From Climacteris rufus (taxonomy: Eukaryota > Chordata > Aves > Passeriformes > Climacteridae), in assembly GCA_013398175.1 (NCBI GenBank), contig VZRZ01002011.1:8728-72727 (forward strand): a stretch of 64,000 bases of DNA. Direction: 5' to 3'. The notes under the pieces are model-generated. The model was not told the origin of the DNA. It searched no databases and saw only the letters and a program-made list of their open reading frames with translations. Shown here in pieces: positions 1-11,849 of this stretch. Each line of letters begins with the position of its first letter. The first letter of the stretch is position 1. The position numbers and the translations under genes are program-made.

Positions 1-189
1 CTGAGGGCGGGGAGAGGAGCGGCCCGCCCCGGCCCCGCCCCGCGCCGCTGCCAGGGCGGGAGGGGGCGGCGGCGGCGCTTTGGTGACCCCGCGGCTGCCC
101 CGTCCCTGCCTTCGGCCCCTGCCTGCCCCTGCCCCGAGGGCACGGTGACCGGTCCCCCGTGACCGAGACACCCCTTCCAGGGAAGAGCG
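1..189. promoter_or_regulatory. GC-rich CpG-island edge
   Basis: This block is strikingly richer in G+C and CpG than anything else in the window. It has repeated GGGCGG/CCGCCC-type GC boxes (around 1-75) and a short GGC triplet run near 67-76. This is what a housekeeping-type promoter or a 5' untranslated first exon looks like in a bird genome. It stops abruptly where a CR1 fragment starts near 190. I cannot fix a transcription start, direction or gene because the block is cut by the window edge. No convincing open reading frame with a start codon lies in it. A GC-rich repeat is the alternative reading. Confidence 0.5.
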
Positions 190-408
190 ACCTGCTGGAG
201 TGAGTCCAGAGGGGGCCACGAAGATACTCACAGGGCTGGAGAATCTCTCCTAAAAGAGTTGGGGCTGATCAGCCTGGAGAAGAGAAGGTTCTGGGGACAC
301 CTTAGAGCAGCCTTCCAGTACCTAAAGGGGGTTCATAAGAAAGATGAGAATGGATTTTTTTACCTGTAGCGATAAACCAGTGGGCAGTGATTTTAAACTG
401 AATTATTA
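190..408 (+). mobile_element. CR1 LINE 3' fragment, first part
   Basis: The stretch reads like the end of CR1 ORF2 and the start of its 3' region. It has the characteristic 'gggctgatcagcctggagaa' segment, then the 'ccttccagtacctaaagggg' segment, then a degraded 'tttaaactgaa' block. It is 5'-truncated, as nearly all CR1 copies are. The element is interrupted near 409 by a solo LTR and resumes at about 727. It is too decayed to code. Confidence 0.85.
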
Positions 409-411
409 AAC

Positions 412-720
412 TGGTAGACGTATGGCACAATAAGCACACAGCATCACAGCTTGGTCTGGAGCAGAGCAGAGAGCGAGCTCTATTTATTGTCCTATTCCCA
501 TTTTATATGGTAGGAACCCAGGCAGATGATTCGCTAGGGTCCAACCACCCTCCAGTATGGTTGGCTGGGTTCTACACCACCCAATTCAAAACATATCATG
601 CCCTGACCCACAACACCTGTGGAAAACAACAGGTTCTTGTCTTACTGTTTTTCATACCTTCCATGGGAAAGAAGGACTTTCTCACAAGCAGCCCAGGGCA
701 GCAAGCTCTGGGCCACTACA
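412..720 (-). mobile_element. Solo LTR inserted in CR1
   Basis: Read on the minus strand, this 309-bp piece starts TGTAGTGG and ends CTACCA, the TG...CA ends of an LTR. It contains a TATAAAA box followed within about 20 bases by an AATAAA polyadenylation signal, the normal U3-R order. It splits a CR1 fragment that continues on both sides, so it is an insertion. No internal retroviral sequence is present, so it is a solo LTR left by recombination. I see no clean target-site duplication, so the exact ends are approximate. Confidence 0.7.
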
Positions 721-961
721 GACATAGGTTGGACATATGAAAGAAAGCTTTTTGCAGCAAGGTTGGTGAGACACTGGAACAGGTTGCGCAGGAAATAGTG
801 GATGCTCCATCCCTGGGAGTGTTGCAGGCCAGGTTGGATGGGGCTTTGAGTAACCTGGTCTAATGGAAGGTGTCCCTGCCCATGGAAGGGGGGTTGGACA
901 GAATAATCTTTGAGGGTGCTTTCCAACCCCAGTAATTCTGTGGTTCTGTGATTCTGTGAGG
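721..961 (+). mobile_element. CR1 LINE 3' end, second part (copy 1)
   Basis: This continues the CR1 interrupted at 409. It carries the typical segment about a heading 'ggatgctccatccctgg' and 'aggccaggttggatggggct'. It ends in the short CR1 terminal octamer-like repeat (attctgtg, imperfect) near 942-959. The orientation matches the first part. The final CR1 sequence is present, so the 3' end is intact although the body is truncated. Confidence 0.85.
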
Positions 962-962
962 T

Positions 963-963
963 N
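963..963. other. Single ambiguous base at duplication junction
   Basis: An N interrupts a T run exactly at the join between the two 316-bp duplicate units. This suggests an uncertain assembly or polishing step at the junction. Confidence 0.95.
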
Positions 964-1277
964 TTTTTCATACCTTCCATGGGAAAGAAGGACTTTCTCA
1001 CAAGCAGCCCAGGGCAGCAAGCTCCGGGCCACTACAGACATAGGTTGGACATATGAAAGAAAGCTTTTTGCAGTGAGGTTGGTAAGACACTGGAACAGGC
1101 TGCGCAGGAAATAGTGGATGCTCCATCCCTGGGAGTGTTGCAGGCCAGGTTGGATGGGGCTTTGAGTAACCTGGTCTAATGGAAGGTGTCCCTGCCCATG
1201 GAAGGGGGGTTGGACAGAATAATCTTTGAGGGTGCTTTCCAACCCCAGTAATTCTGTGGTTCTGTGATTCTGTGAGG

Positions 1278-3572
1278 TGCTGCCTCTGTCAGCCTGGTGG
1301 GAACAGCAGCTGTGTGTCCAGGCTTAGCCCTCCCCTTGCCTACCCAGTACACCTTTGGCATTTCAGAGGAGAGGCTGTGCTACTGCCCTGGTCCTTCGTT
1401 TCCTCAGCATGCTTAATAACAGCCCTAGGACAAATCCTAGACTGGAGTGGAGGTGCTCTCCTACTCCAGCAGTGAGCTCTGTGACAGGTGGCTGGTGTAG
1501 TTATGCCCTGGGTGTTTCCTTCACCACCACCATCTTGTCCTGGTGCTTTGAGCTTCTTTTTCCAAGTCCTTTCCACTCTTACTGCAGCTGGACACTGTGC
1601 AGTTGGAGGGAGGCACAGCTATGATCTAAGTTTAGGAGGGTTAGAGGTCTCTTGCCCTTGTTTTGTAGAAATAGCAAGTTAGTCCTCAGGAGAAAATGAA
1701 AATAGGTAAGAGGGAAAACTGCCTTACATTCTCCCATTTCCCTCTGAACAGCAGATCTTTTCTGTCAGCATTTCTGAAGGAGTTGTATCTCCCACTGTCC
1801 TTTTGTGGGCTACCTATTAAAAAACTATTAGCAATTCCTCACAACACTTTCATTCACTATTTCCCTGTTGTCGTAGCATTCAAGGAAGAAATTTGCCATC
1901 TCCTGATGCCACATTGCCCAGCAGAGTGTCATCAGATAGTAATTTTTTCCATACAGTGAACTTTGGTTGAGTTTACGAGTGTCTTCCAGCTGGCACTGTT
2001 AATCATACGTTCTCTGAGGCCGGGTCATATGCTTTGTGTAAGTAACTGTATACAAGTTCCCATACACTGTGTGACACTGTATATTCAGAGGCAGCCTGTA
2101 CAAGTCCTTCTTGAGGGACCACTCATTTTCATACTTCCTTGTGTCTGTGATGCCAACCAATCTGAAGCTGTGAGATGAGTTTTTCAGATGAACACTTGCA
2201 TCTCTAGTTGAATTTGCTAGAAGGTGCCTAAGAAAATGTGACAGCCATCGGTTTGTCCAACAGTGAGGTCTTAATGAGGCAACTAAACACACAGGTCTCT
2301 ATATAATCTGAGCTGAAAAGTTACACTTTGGTACATCTGGGGTATAGAGAAAGACACATTGAGCACTGGGTATCATTTAAGATGGATCAGCTTACATTGT
2401 CTCAACATAAAAATACAAAGTCAGCTATCACTTCAAAAAGGCTCCAATCCATAGAAGTTTGAAAAGGATGGTTTTCAGAGCTCTGTCCTGATGTATGGCT
2501 AATCCTATACTCCCTTCCCATTCCTAATTTCTGTGTTGCATGACCCAGGAGACAGCGTTTTGGAGACACAATGACTCTTCATAGAGAAGCCAAACAGTCC
2601 CCATTTAGGGACATCAGATGAATCTGAATGTCCGTGCTGAGCATGAGTGCTCTGTGCCACTGCTGTGTTTGCCAGCAAGGGTGCTCTGGCAGCCCAGAGA
2701 CAGAAATCCTGACAGCACAAATTCTGGGAGAACTGAGAAAGTACTAAAACAAATAAAAGTTAGGAAAGAAATCTAGTCTTGCAACCTAAGACACTACCAC
2801 CCCCGAAGGCTGACCCTGCCAAAACTTTCAGCTGATGGCCCACTATCAAATGTGCCTGGGCAAGAGCAAGCTCTAAAATATGTTTCAGTTTATTATTAAC
2901 GTATCTATCACTATTGAGTTTAGCTTGAAAACCAATAAAGCATTAGATTTTTCTTAATCAATAGACAGCTTAGAAAGAGTGATATGGAAGCAGTGGGAAG
3001 GAGGAAGAGGAAGCTGCACAGTCTGGAAGCATATGCTTCCTAGTGCATAGTTTATTATCCAGCCTAGATAAGGGTGTGGATATCCCATGCTCTAAAATTC
3101 TTTCCAGGTCGAGAGAAGCTGGAAAAGGAAAAACATCTCCCGATACAGGAATAAACAGTTTTGTATTTTGTTTCAATCATCTCTCAGCTTCCCTAAGTGA
3201 TGTCTTCTTTCCTTTCCATCTAGCTTCAAGAAACCATCGTCCTCCCCAGGGAAAGCCTATTAGCTTTAATGGAGTTCAAGTACAAATGAACTTGGCTCAG
3301 CATGTGGCATTTTCTCAGCAGAAGTGTGAGTTGCAGCAGAGCCCCTCAGATCTTGTCTGGGCGATAAATGAATGCTTTCCGTACAGCGCGCTGAAGCCTG
3401 ACAGCGAGGCAGCTTCACACAACAGAGAAACAAGATAAGGCTTTTGGTGGAGGCAAGGTCCCTAGGTAAAAAAACAGCCCCTTCCTTCACATCTTGATTC
3501 TAGTCTCTCTTCAGTCACAGTGTTCAAAGAGCTTAAAACTCCAGAGGTTCCAGAATCTGTGTATAGAAACAA
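1278..3572. other. No gene seen
   Basis: Non-repetitive sequence of ordinary base composition. Short open frames occur on both strands. None combines coding-like composition with flanking splice sites, and I recognise no repeat family here. Confidence 0.5.
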
Positions 3573-3600
3573 ACATATATAATATATATATATATATGTA
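3573..3600. repeat. AT dinucleotide microsatellite
   Basis: An imperfect (AT)n run of about 28 bases with one interruption. Confidence 0.9.
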
Positions 3601-4914
3601 TCTAAAAATAAAATAAAATAGTTTCAGAAACAGTAGCAGTAATAAAGCTTTATTTTATCTGACTGAGACTTGCACTACAGCTGAAATATTCCTAATATGC
3701 TTCTTCTCTGTGGAATCTTAGGTGTTCCTCAATAATACTGCCATAATTCTCTCAGCAGAGGTTGCTAATATTAACATATTTCTTTTACTCAGCTACCTCT
3801 CTTTCCTGAAACTTAAAAACATACATTATTTCTGAGACTGCCACTCCTTTGTCAAGTTTTCTTTTTCAAATTGAATAACAGGTATAAAAATTCCTAGGGG
3901 GCACTCACAGTGCATATCGATGCATGTATTCTGCAGACCTTGTTTATTTTGAACCCAGACTGGTGAATATTTGTAAAGAAATAAAAATAAACTGTTAGTA
4001 TTGAATGCTTCCTTGTTTATGTTGAAACAGTTGTTTCTAATACTGTTGAGAAATACTCAGTTCCACAAGGGCTGCATGTGAAGCAGATAACCACTTTATT
4101 ATGAGCAAATACATTATTTTTATTTGCTTCCCTGCATGAACTGTAAATAATTATGTACCTCTGCAATTTTGTATTTAAAATATTCCACTGTATTTAAAAT
4201 ATTCTTCACAGATGCTATTAAAAATTAGCCAAATCCTTAGTTGTTTTCCAAACTCTGTATTTTAAGAGTAGGATCACCTCAAATCTATTTTTGAGTTTGT
4301 TTTTTTTTAATAATTATGTAAATTGCAATAGCCTTTGTCATTAAGTAAAACAAAGTCCTTTTAAAGTGCATAAAATATTCAGTAAATGTCTAAAGCCCTT
4401 CAAAATCATCACTGGTATCTGTTGAGAAACTACACTAGCATTCATTTAAAAACAGATAGGAAAAATATTCATGCATGCAGCAATATCCAGCCAACACAAA
4501 CATAATGTTATATTTTGGTAGCTTCTGTATCTTGTTCAAAGCAATTTGTTTATCCAGGGTTTGTTTAAAGAAAAAAACCACATTTTTTTTTTCTAACTAT
4601 CTAGCAATTTACACAAAGGTGTAGTCTCGTGGAAAAGTAATAGTTAAATTATAGTCCAACTTCCCAGAATAAAGACTAAATTTTTTCATCACTTGCACCA
4701 CTAACTACTCATTGTGATTGACTTTAAATGAAAGTTTAAAGGAAATATGACTCATGACTTGTTGAAGATTCAACAACCTATTACAAATTCAGTAGCATAT
4801 TAACACCAGTGCCTCTATCTTCAATAATTATATTTCAGGAAGAGTCTGTGGAGGTTTAGAAAGATGATCCAGACATAGTAGCCCTCTTTCCAATGGTAAG
4901 GTAGGAGTTTATAC
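3601..4914. other. AT-rich stretch without a gene
   Basis: Very AT-rich and nearly free of open frames. A short direct repeat, tgtatttaaaatattc, occurs twice near 4171-4206 with a period of about 20 bases. No gene signature is visible. Confidence 0.5.
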
Positions 4915-5278
4915 TGATGCCTTATCAGGGACTACCTAAAAACAGAAGCCACACAAAATTAGGAGAGTGAAAAAGTGGCTATATTATGAAGGGCCTTCAG
5001 GTACATTTAGGGCAGACAGAGCCCCCCCGGAGGCTTCACCCAAAATGGGCAACGGGTCACAGGCTTTCATAGTTCTATGAGTTTGGTCCATTTGCATATT
5101 GGGGGTTGATCTTCCAATTACAGCTTCAGGTAATGAAGTCATTTACTGTCAGTTTTCTGCCCCCCCCATCCCACTTTTGTTTACATTTCTTGGAGCCTGA
5201 GACAGTAAGGTGTCATTGGTTCCCAAGCCCAGAGAGGAATTGTTTTGTCTGACCAGAATGGGAAAACAGTAGCTAACA
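4915..5278. mobile_element. Probable solo LTR
   Basis: The 364-bp segment begins tgatgcc and ends gctaaca, giving TG...CA termini on either strand. Its composition differs from the AT-rich flanks: it is richer in C/G, with two poly-C runs near 5024 and 5161. Read on the minus strand, the GGCTCTGTCTGCCC stretch looks like an R/U5 region. I could not find a matching target-site duplication. Both the orientation and the exact ends are tentative. A different medium-length repeat is the alternative. Confidence 0.5.
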
Positions 5279-6206
5279 CTCTATATGGAGTTTAAAGTTA
5301 TGCACTAAAGAATTGCAGGATTACAAATACATGAAAAATATAAAAGCTAAAATCCTAAGGCATCAATACCTCCTAGAACTTAATTTTTGTATAGAAGGAT
5401 ATTATTGAGCTAAGTACCACTGATCAAAAAAAATGTACCTGATTTGTATTTTAGTATTTTAGTACATCCATCAATCTTTATTAACATCTGAAAAGTACAC
5501 AAAGAGGTCACTTTTTCATAACTACTGACTTTAGGTAAAACTCACTGAACTGAAACAGAATGTCTGCTTACTGGATTGTACTTCGAGACCTCTAAACAAA
5601 ATTCCATGGTAGCAGTAGTCACTATAGACTACCACACTGGAAGTTTGTGGCCACTTGAAATACCAGTTACAAGAAAATATAACATATTTAACAGATATGC
5701 TAAGAAATGAAGGGTGGAGTGATGATCTATAAGCTATTGTACCTGAGCTCCCACAGAACAGCCCCACTGTTCACAATCTGTGACTTTCAGGCTTTCTTGA
5801 TGGAGTCAGATATTTGTCCATCACATTACACAAATAATTCTATAGCAAACAGTATTTTAAGAAGCAGCAACTACAAGATAAGCATTAGTATTCTGAAGGA
5901 CAAAGCATATTGATTAAACATACTCCCCAATTCAACTAGAATAGCTGTGTCAATCAGATAAAATACTTTTTTGTTCAGTTTTCTCAATTGAGAATGAAGT
6001 TTTATCCCCTCAGCAAAGATACTAATGCCTTGTGTTAGAGAACTCGGGAGCTGAGAGGGATTATGTTTTTTCTGGAAGATGGATCATTTGTAAATGCAAA
6101 CTCTTTGTTTGCAGTCCATGGTGAAAGGACAAACGTTGGCTTGCTGGAAGGATTAAGGAAGGTTAAGCTCATTCAGATGTCGTTATAAGACCAAAGCTCA
6201 TCGCCA

Positions 6207-6329
6207 ATGAAACATTTAAGCTTTGAATTCCTAGTTGGGCTCCTGTTATTGATTTTGATGGATAGTTGGAAGTCTGAACACTTGCTGTTGAAGCCAGATG
6301 TAGTGTGCACTGCCTCAGACCTGAGCATG
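6207..6329 (+). CDS. Candidate signal-peptide first exon (unconfirmed)
   Basis: An ATG at 6207 opens a 41-codon frame whose first ~22 residues look like a signal peptide. A short basic start (MKH) is followed by a leucine/isoleucine-rich core (VGLLLLILM) and a polar region before a plausible cleavage site. The frame then runs into ATG|GTAAGT, a near-perfect splice donor, at 6329/6330, leaving phase 0. A TATAAGA sequence lies about 20-25 bases before the ATG. The mature start would contain one cysteine (residue 34). I could not find a matching second exon and do not recognise the protein. The coincidence of signal peptide and donor could be chance in 64 kb, so this is a hint only. Confidence 0.2.
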
Positions 6330-7470
6330 GTAAGTAGCCAATGCTGTCAAATTAGAGCAGTAACTTTCCAAGCTGCCTGCAAATGGTTTGTAAGGAGACA
6401 GAAGAAGAAGATCTGGGCAGATGATCAAATCTGTCAGGGGAGGAGGGCAGGGCTGAACTGCACATAGAGGAGTCAGGGAGATCAGACGAAGCACCCTGTC
6501 TTTGACCAGGCAGAATCAGAGAGAAAACAAGTAAGATTTTGTCAGGAGGATCTTAAAACCACAAGAGGATGAGATGGAACAGGGTGGGACCCTGAAGAGA
6601 AATACACAGCGCAACAGAGCACGGTGAACACAAGCAGTATGGTGCACAAAGCTGGAAATGACTGAAACAGAGATTCTTAGCGGTGCTATGTGTACTGCTG
6701 ATGGCCTCCAAGGCATGGAGTAGTGGTGGTGTGGGGCAGATAAATGCGGTTTGTGTCCTCCCTTGGGAAAGAGAGAGCCTGCTCTGAAGGCAGAGTAGGG
6801 GAAGAGGAGGTAGTGCTTCTCCCATTATGGCCAAGCACAGAACCAAGAGCTGCTGCCTGCTTTAACTGAGGTGGAGTAAGCCAGCTGTAATTTATAAATA
6901 AATATGTAATATACCAAGCTGCCTTTTGTTCCAGAGTCCATATTAGGCTGCACAGTAAACTGCAAATGGAAAGAAGGATGGTCTGGCTGAACGCCTATGT
7001 GTCGCTGACAGTGCTTGCTTGCTCTCTGTGTTGCTCACCACTAAATTCTTCCACAGAGAAGCCACTTGATTAAAAAACACAGTTATTCTCCCTGAGTGTT
7101 AAAATAAAAGGGATGAGGAGAGGAAAGGGATATTGGCAGAGACTGAGAACAAGAACTGATCACTGTCAGGAGTATGCTGTGCATCTGAACACTGTCAGTG
7201 AGCTTTCTCAGCACTCTTGAGAAAATGCCTGGGAAATGCAATTCCAAGAACGTGGTGGCTTAATGGAAATGCAAAGCCATCCCCTGTGGCCTGGGAGGAC
7301 AAGACCCTTGGAATGAGATAGCCTGAAGCACTTTATTTTTGCTTTGTCTTATCTCATCTTCCTGTCTGTGTGACAAACAACCTCTCAACCCTTACAGCAT
7401 CCTCCTAGCTAGAGAATTAAAAGTTCTACCAGGTCATTGTTTACAGTCTGGAATAAGGAAACCTCAGTGA
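6330..7470. other. No gene seen
   Basis: I checked this for an exon continuing the 6207 frame. The best acceptor-like sites (near 6933 and 7055) give an immediate stop in the required phase. No recognisable repeat is present. Confidence 0.45.
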
Positions 7471-7526
7471 TCCAATTTTACTCATACCAGTCTAAATTAG
7501 GATTAATTCCACAGAAGTCAATGGGA
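7471..7526. repeat. Relic of ancient amniote palindromic repeat
   Basis: The order 'tccaattttactcataccag' then 'attaattccacagaagtcaatggg' resembles an old interspersed repeat. That repeat is common in turtles and crocodilians and is built around 'aactccattgaagtcaatgg'. The match is partial and recalled from memory. Confidence 0.35.
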
Positions 7527-7647
7527 CAAATATAAAACTAGTGCAAGTGAAGAATTAAGTTTTAGATTTCAGCTTTAAGTCAAACAAAAATATGAAGTTG
7601 CCTAATAGGAGTTTTCTTTCTTCATTTAAAATAGTATTTCCTGGTTG

Positions 7648-7663
7648 TTTTTTTTTTTTTTTT
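7648..7663. repeat. Poly(T) tract
   Basis: An uninterrupted T run of about 16 bases followed by ccttcag. It resembles a splice acceptor on the plus strand, but no coding frame follows. Confidence 0.9.
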
Positions 7664-10480
7664 CCTTCAGTGTGAATTTATCTGTAGCATTTTTCCACTG
7701 CTAGAGCCTGGATATTTCAATGTGAGAAATAACATCCCATTAAGCAAAGATGGAAAAATGCATCAGTGGTCTGGGAATTACAGGCAACAGGTTTATTAAT
7801 TAATGTCCCCCATGCAATCTCAATTTTCTCATATTGTAATGAGATAGGAAGAGGATTAAGCTGTTGCTGTACTGAAAAAAAGAATCAACACTAGATACAT
7901 TCTAGAAATCACAAGGGATAAAATGCAACTGATGTCAGAATGACAAGAAATCCTATTAATACTAATAGGGCATCTGACCTGTAAAACAAACCATTTTCAA
8001 TGATGGAAAATACTAGGGCTGGTAAAAGAACTGTGCAATTATGTTGTTCACTCAGTCTATTGTAGCAACCTTAGAGAGCCTCATAAGGTCCATTATGAAA
8101 ATAAAGATTATTTAACCTTTAATCAACCTTCTTTGAGATGTGCTGTCTCCATCTACAGTCACACACACACAGCATTACTAGTCAGGGAATTTGTTTTACT
8201 GGTACCCCCAGTGCCATCTCCATCCACCTATTCTCCTGTGTTTTACTGCTGCTAATTCTACCACCTCCACTACCGTGGTTGCATAAAAAATCAAAAGAGG
8301 GGATCAAACATATCTCCTGTCGTCCTGAAAATTCCCCAGTGACTAAAACAGAGAACAGAAAGTTAGTGGTAGTGTTTGAGTAACCTTTCCTTCTCACTTG
8401 AGTGATGATCTGCAAGCATGCCCAGGGCATGACCCTAAGCCCTTCAATAATACAGAGTCTAACTACCAATCAAAGTTGTAAAGCAGTCTTGATGGCATAG
8501 CTTGAATAAAAATTTAGGGCAGACAGATCTGCAAAACTGGCTAGCATAGACAGCACGAGGTGTAGCAGAGTCATGACTCATATTCTTTAAACTGTGTACG
8601 GGGTTGTCCACCATATGCTCATGTGAGGTAATGAACTGGCAGGCAGGAAATTTTCAGGAAAGATGATGAGTCAAAGAAGGCAAATGTGGAATACAGGAGG
8701 TTGAATGTAGGCTTTGTCCCTTGGGCAGGGTTTTCAAGCACTTGTCTCAGAGTTAAGTTTCATAGTGCTAAACCATTCAAGCACAAAATGAAGCACTGAT
8801 ATGAGTGCTGACATCTGAATAGGTTTCACTGTCTAAATGGATCCTGAGAGGCTGTGGACAAGAAAGCTTTAGGTTTGCTGGAATATGAACAGTGAGGTGC
8901 TTTCTATGTCAAGAGTGAAGAAAGAAGCCCAAATGCTTATAGATTCAAAAGGTGTAAGATCTCTTCAGTGGAAATAGTAGATAGTGGGATTTTTTCACCC
9001 TTAAAAGGAATAAATAACTCCAACCATCTGCTATACCTTTTTCAGGAAACCTGAGAACCAGAGCCAAGAATTTCTCCCTGGCAATAGTGCAAAAGCAAGC
9101 GTGCGTCCAGGCACTGAAGCATTTAAGGCCCTGCATGAGGAAACTACCTTGATTTTCAGTAAGTGTGCATACTGCTTATCATATAAATCAAGCTAATTCC
9201 TTCAGCTGAGTAGCACCAGCTCACTAACTCAAGATGCACTCTGGCAGTCCTGTTCACTGCGTAAATCTAAATGTAAGGACTTGGTAAACTGTAAAGTCTG
9301 TTGAAGTCAGTGATTTATTTTTTACTTGGCCTTAACAAGCTGCTAATGCTATTCAGTGCAGACAAACATCTCACATCTACCTAAACTCCACTACAGCATT
9401 TATTATCTGAGAAGCTCCTTCCTGGCTGTTCTGAACCACTGCAGTGTGCTGTGCATTGTTAAATGACTTTCAAGCTCTTCTATTTTCAGCTGTGTTACGA
9501 TTTTTCACCAGCTCAACTTGCCTTATGTTAGCACACATTTGCCTGACCCTCAGTCAATTTGAAGTCCACTCATTAAAATCTGTATTTGTACTCCCATACC
9601 TATTTCTTGTAATGCTCCCTCTTCCAGCTAGCCCAGATTGAGAAATCCCTCTATCTGCATGCTTCAAGGTGTCTTTATGTTTTAGGAAAGAAGACTTGGA
9701 TTTTTTAGACTTGCTGATATTGAAGAAGAGGCAATGTGTGCTCATCTGTAAAAACAAAGCTATCTCTGGAGCATAGGGGACAGAAGGCAGTGTGGGTAAA
9801 TAACACTGCTAGGATATAGGGATGGAAACAAAATGGTCCTACCAAAAGCCAATGGAAACTGATAATCTTACCAGGCACTCTGTAGAAACAACAGTTACAC
9901 AACGTTGAATGCTGTGAGGGGCAAGTATCTCATTAGTGCTTTTCTCTGATAGTGAGAACTACATGGCATTCACACAGAGATATCCCAGGAGCATAAACTG
10001 GTGAGACCTTTGAGACAGAAAACAAGATGATGCAAAACAGATGGAGAAGCAGAAACTTTCTGCTGCAGCCACACAGAAATGGTACAAACACAAGACGGGT
10101 TCCTCCAAAAGAAAAAGTGACAAAAACTGTTTCCCCGTTCATTGTCACAAGCCTTTCCATCCTCAGTTACCCCATCCCTTTCTCCGTCCCCCCTTTTCAA
10201 AATAGCAACTGACCATACACAAGAAAGGAAGAAAACAACAGACCTGAAGTGTCCCAATACCTTTAAGATGACAGCTATAATGCAGCCATAGCCCCCAAAA
10301 TAACAAAACCATTCTACAATCTATGCAAAAACCATTCCCAGGTGCATTTTTTGAGAGATAGATTGAATTCTTAGTAACAAACAGCAAAGCATGCAAAAGA
10401 GCAGAAAATAGGTTTAAAACAGTAACAGTTTACACATTGAAAAATGAATCCAAAAGAGTATCTTTGGGCTACAGCTGTGT
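7664..10480. other. No gene seen
   Basis: Ordinary AT-rich sequence with a short (CA)n run near 8159-8170. Open frames of up to about 95 codons overlap on opposite strands and lack splice sites or coding-like composition. Confidence 0.5.
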
Positions 10481-10900
10481 TAAAAACGGGTTTGATCAGA
10501 AAGAGTTATGGCCTGATACAGAGTTGTGGGGTATTGCTCCCACACATCAGAGAAGTGTTGGTATCCTGCAGCTCAGCATAATAATCACTACACACCCATC
10601 CATTAGATATTGGAATGACAGACAGCTGGGTATCAACAAGCCAAACAGCAATGCAACTTTTACCAGTGGAGCCAACCACTCAGCTTACTGTGCACACAGC
10701 AGGGCCGTACACAGCATCAAATGGCAATGTCAACATCAATTATTTACTAATTATTATCTATGCGTTACTGTTAATAGACCTCGATTTGACATTTGCAGGG
10801 ATTCTGCCTGCAAAGTGATGCAGTTCCCAGGGTGAAGTGCTTCTGGGCTCCATTCAGAATGAATATCCATTATCCTCTTCTCCTTTTTTAGTAGTGATGA
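10480..10900. promoter_or_regulatory. Candidate conserved non-coding element
   Basis: This stretch contains balanced, non-repetitive sequence with several retained CpGs (for example near 10706 and 10780). It also has clustered homeodomain-like cores (taattatta near 10747-10758 and ttaatag near 10771). A 132-codon plus-strand frame crosses it, but its composition is not protein-like. The pattern resembles vertebrate enhancers. That is inference only, because conservation cannot be measured from one sequence. Confidence 0.2.
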
Positions 10901-11849
10901 GAGGTATTTACAGGAAAAGTAAATGACAGGAGACAATATCCTTCTTAAGGAGACATTAGTCTGCTTTTCACTGTACCAAAAAGCCCGACAGGTTTAAGGG
11001 CAAGCATAAGAAGTCTGAGCCAGCTGGTATTCCAGCAGTAGGTCAGCATTGAAGTATTTGCAGTGTGCCTGGAAAGAATCAGACTTAAGATGTTTTTGGT
11101 AGATGAGGCTGGTAACATTAATCACCCTACAGATGTCTGCTGTATTCATAGCTCATGAACAAGAAACCCTGAGCCTGTGCTAAGACACAGTTATTCATTT
11201 CTTGCAATCTCCAAAGCTTGGGATAAGATTTTTGTTATCTCAAACTTGAGAGTTCCCAGTATAGATGTTCTTAAGAACATAGAAATACCCTAGCTGTCAG
11301 CAAGCACTATTACTTTATTACTAATTAGATTCATATGCATTTCAAATGAAATGTGAAATCTCATTGCTAAAAATAAAACAAAATTATTATATTCCTGGTT
11401 AAAATAACGGATAATTCGGTCTTGTTGCATCCTAATAGGATGCATCAATACATCAGACCTGTGATTATAACAGTGTAAACCAAGTAGCTCTAATAACTGT
11501 CTTTTTATCCATCCATCCCTAATGAAGAAAATAAAGACAAACACAGCATGTTACAGCACTTTTCCAGACCACTAGATCAACCGAATCAAATTTATACTGG
11601 CAACCTTTACTTTTAACTAGGTCATTTCACTCTCTGAGACCATGGAGAAAACTATCCTGACAATGCAAAATTATAAAGTATTGGAAACAATACGGATCTG
11701 AAATTGTAAGTAAGAGAACAGGAGTGTACAAATAAAGGTAGGCACAAGGGAAATACTGTGTGAAGCTGCCACAGGAAAAAGAAACTCACTCTAGAAGGAA
11801 AAAGGGAATTACTTGCTTTGGGTGAGATCCAGCAAGCTATTGAACTCAG

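Larger units (their letters stand above)
651..1277 (+). repeat. 316-bp tandem duplication of LTR edge plus CR1 end
   Basis: Positions 653-961 recur at 969-1277 with an offset of 316 bases. By eye I count five substitutions and no indels, all in the first half of the unit. Each unit contains the first ~68 bases of the minus-strand LTR plus the CR1 3' end. The duplication therefore happened after the LTR inserted into the CR1. The junction contains the only isolated ambiguous base of the window (963). An assembly error joining two alleles is possible, but the differences show that it is not simple re-use of one read. Confidence 0.8.

Noticed and set aside
642..1242. Overlapping minus-strand frames of 119 and 186 codons
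   Set aside because: They run through the duplicated LTR/CR1 sequence, the translations repeat each other, and CR1 3' ends are non-coding in this orientation.
10437..10835. 132-codon plus-strand frame
   Set aside because: The translation has no recognisable domain, a second frame overlaps it, and no splice sites fit. A regulatory element explains the sequence better.
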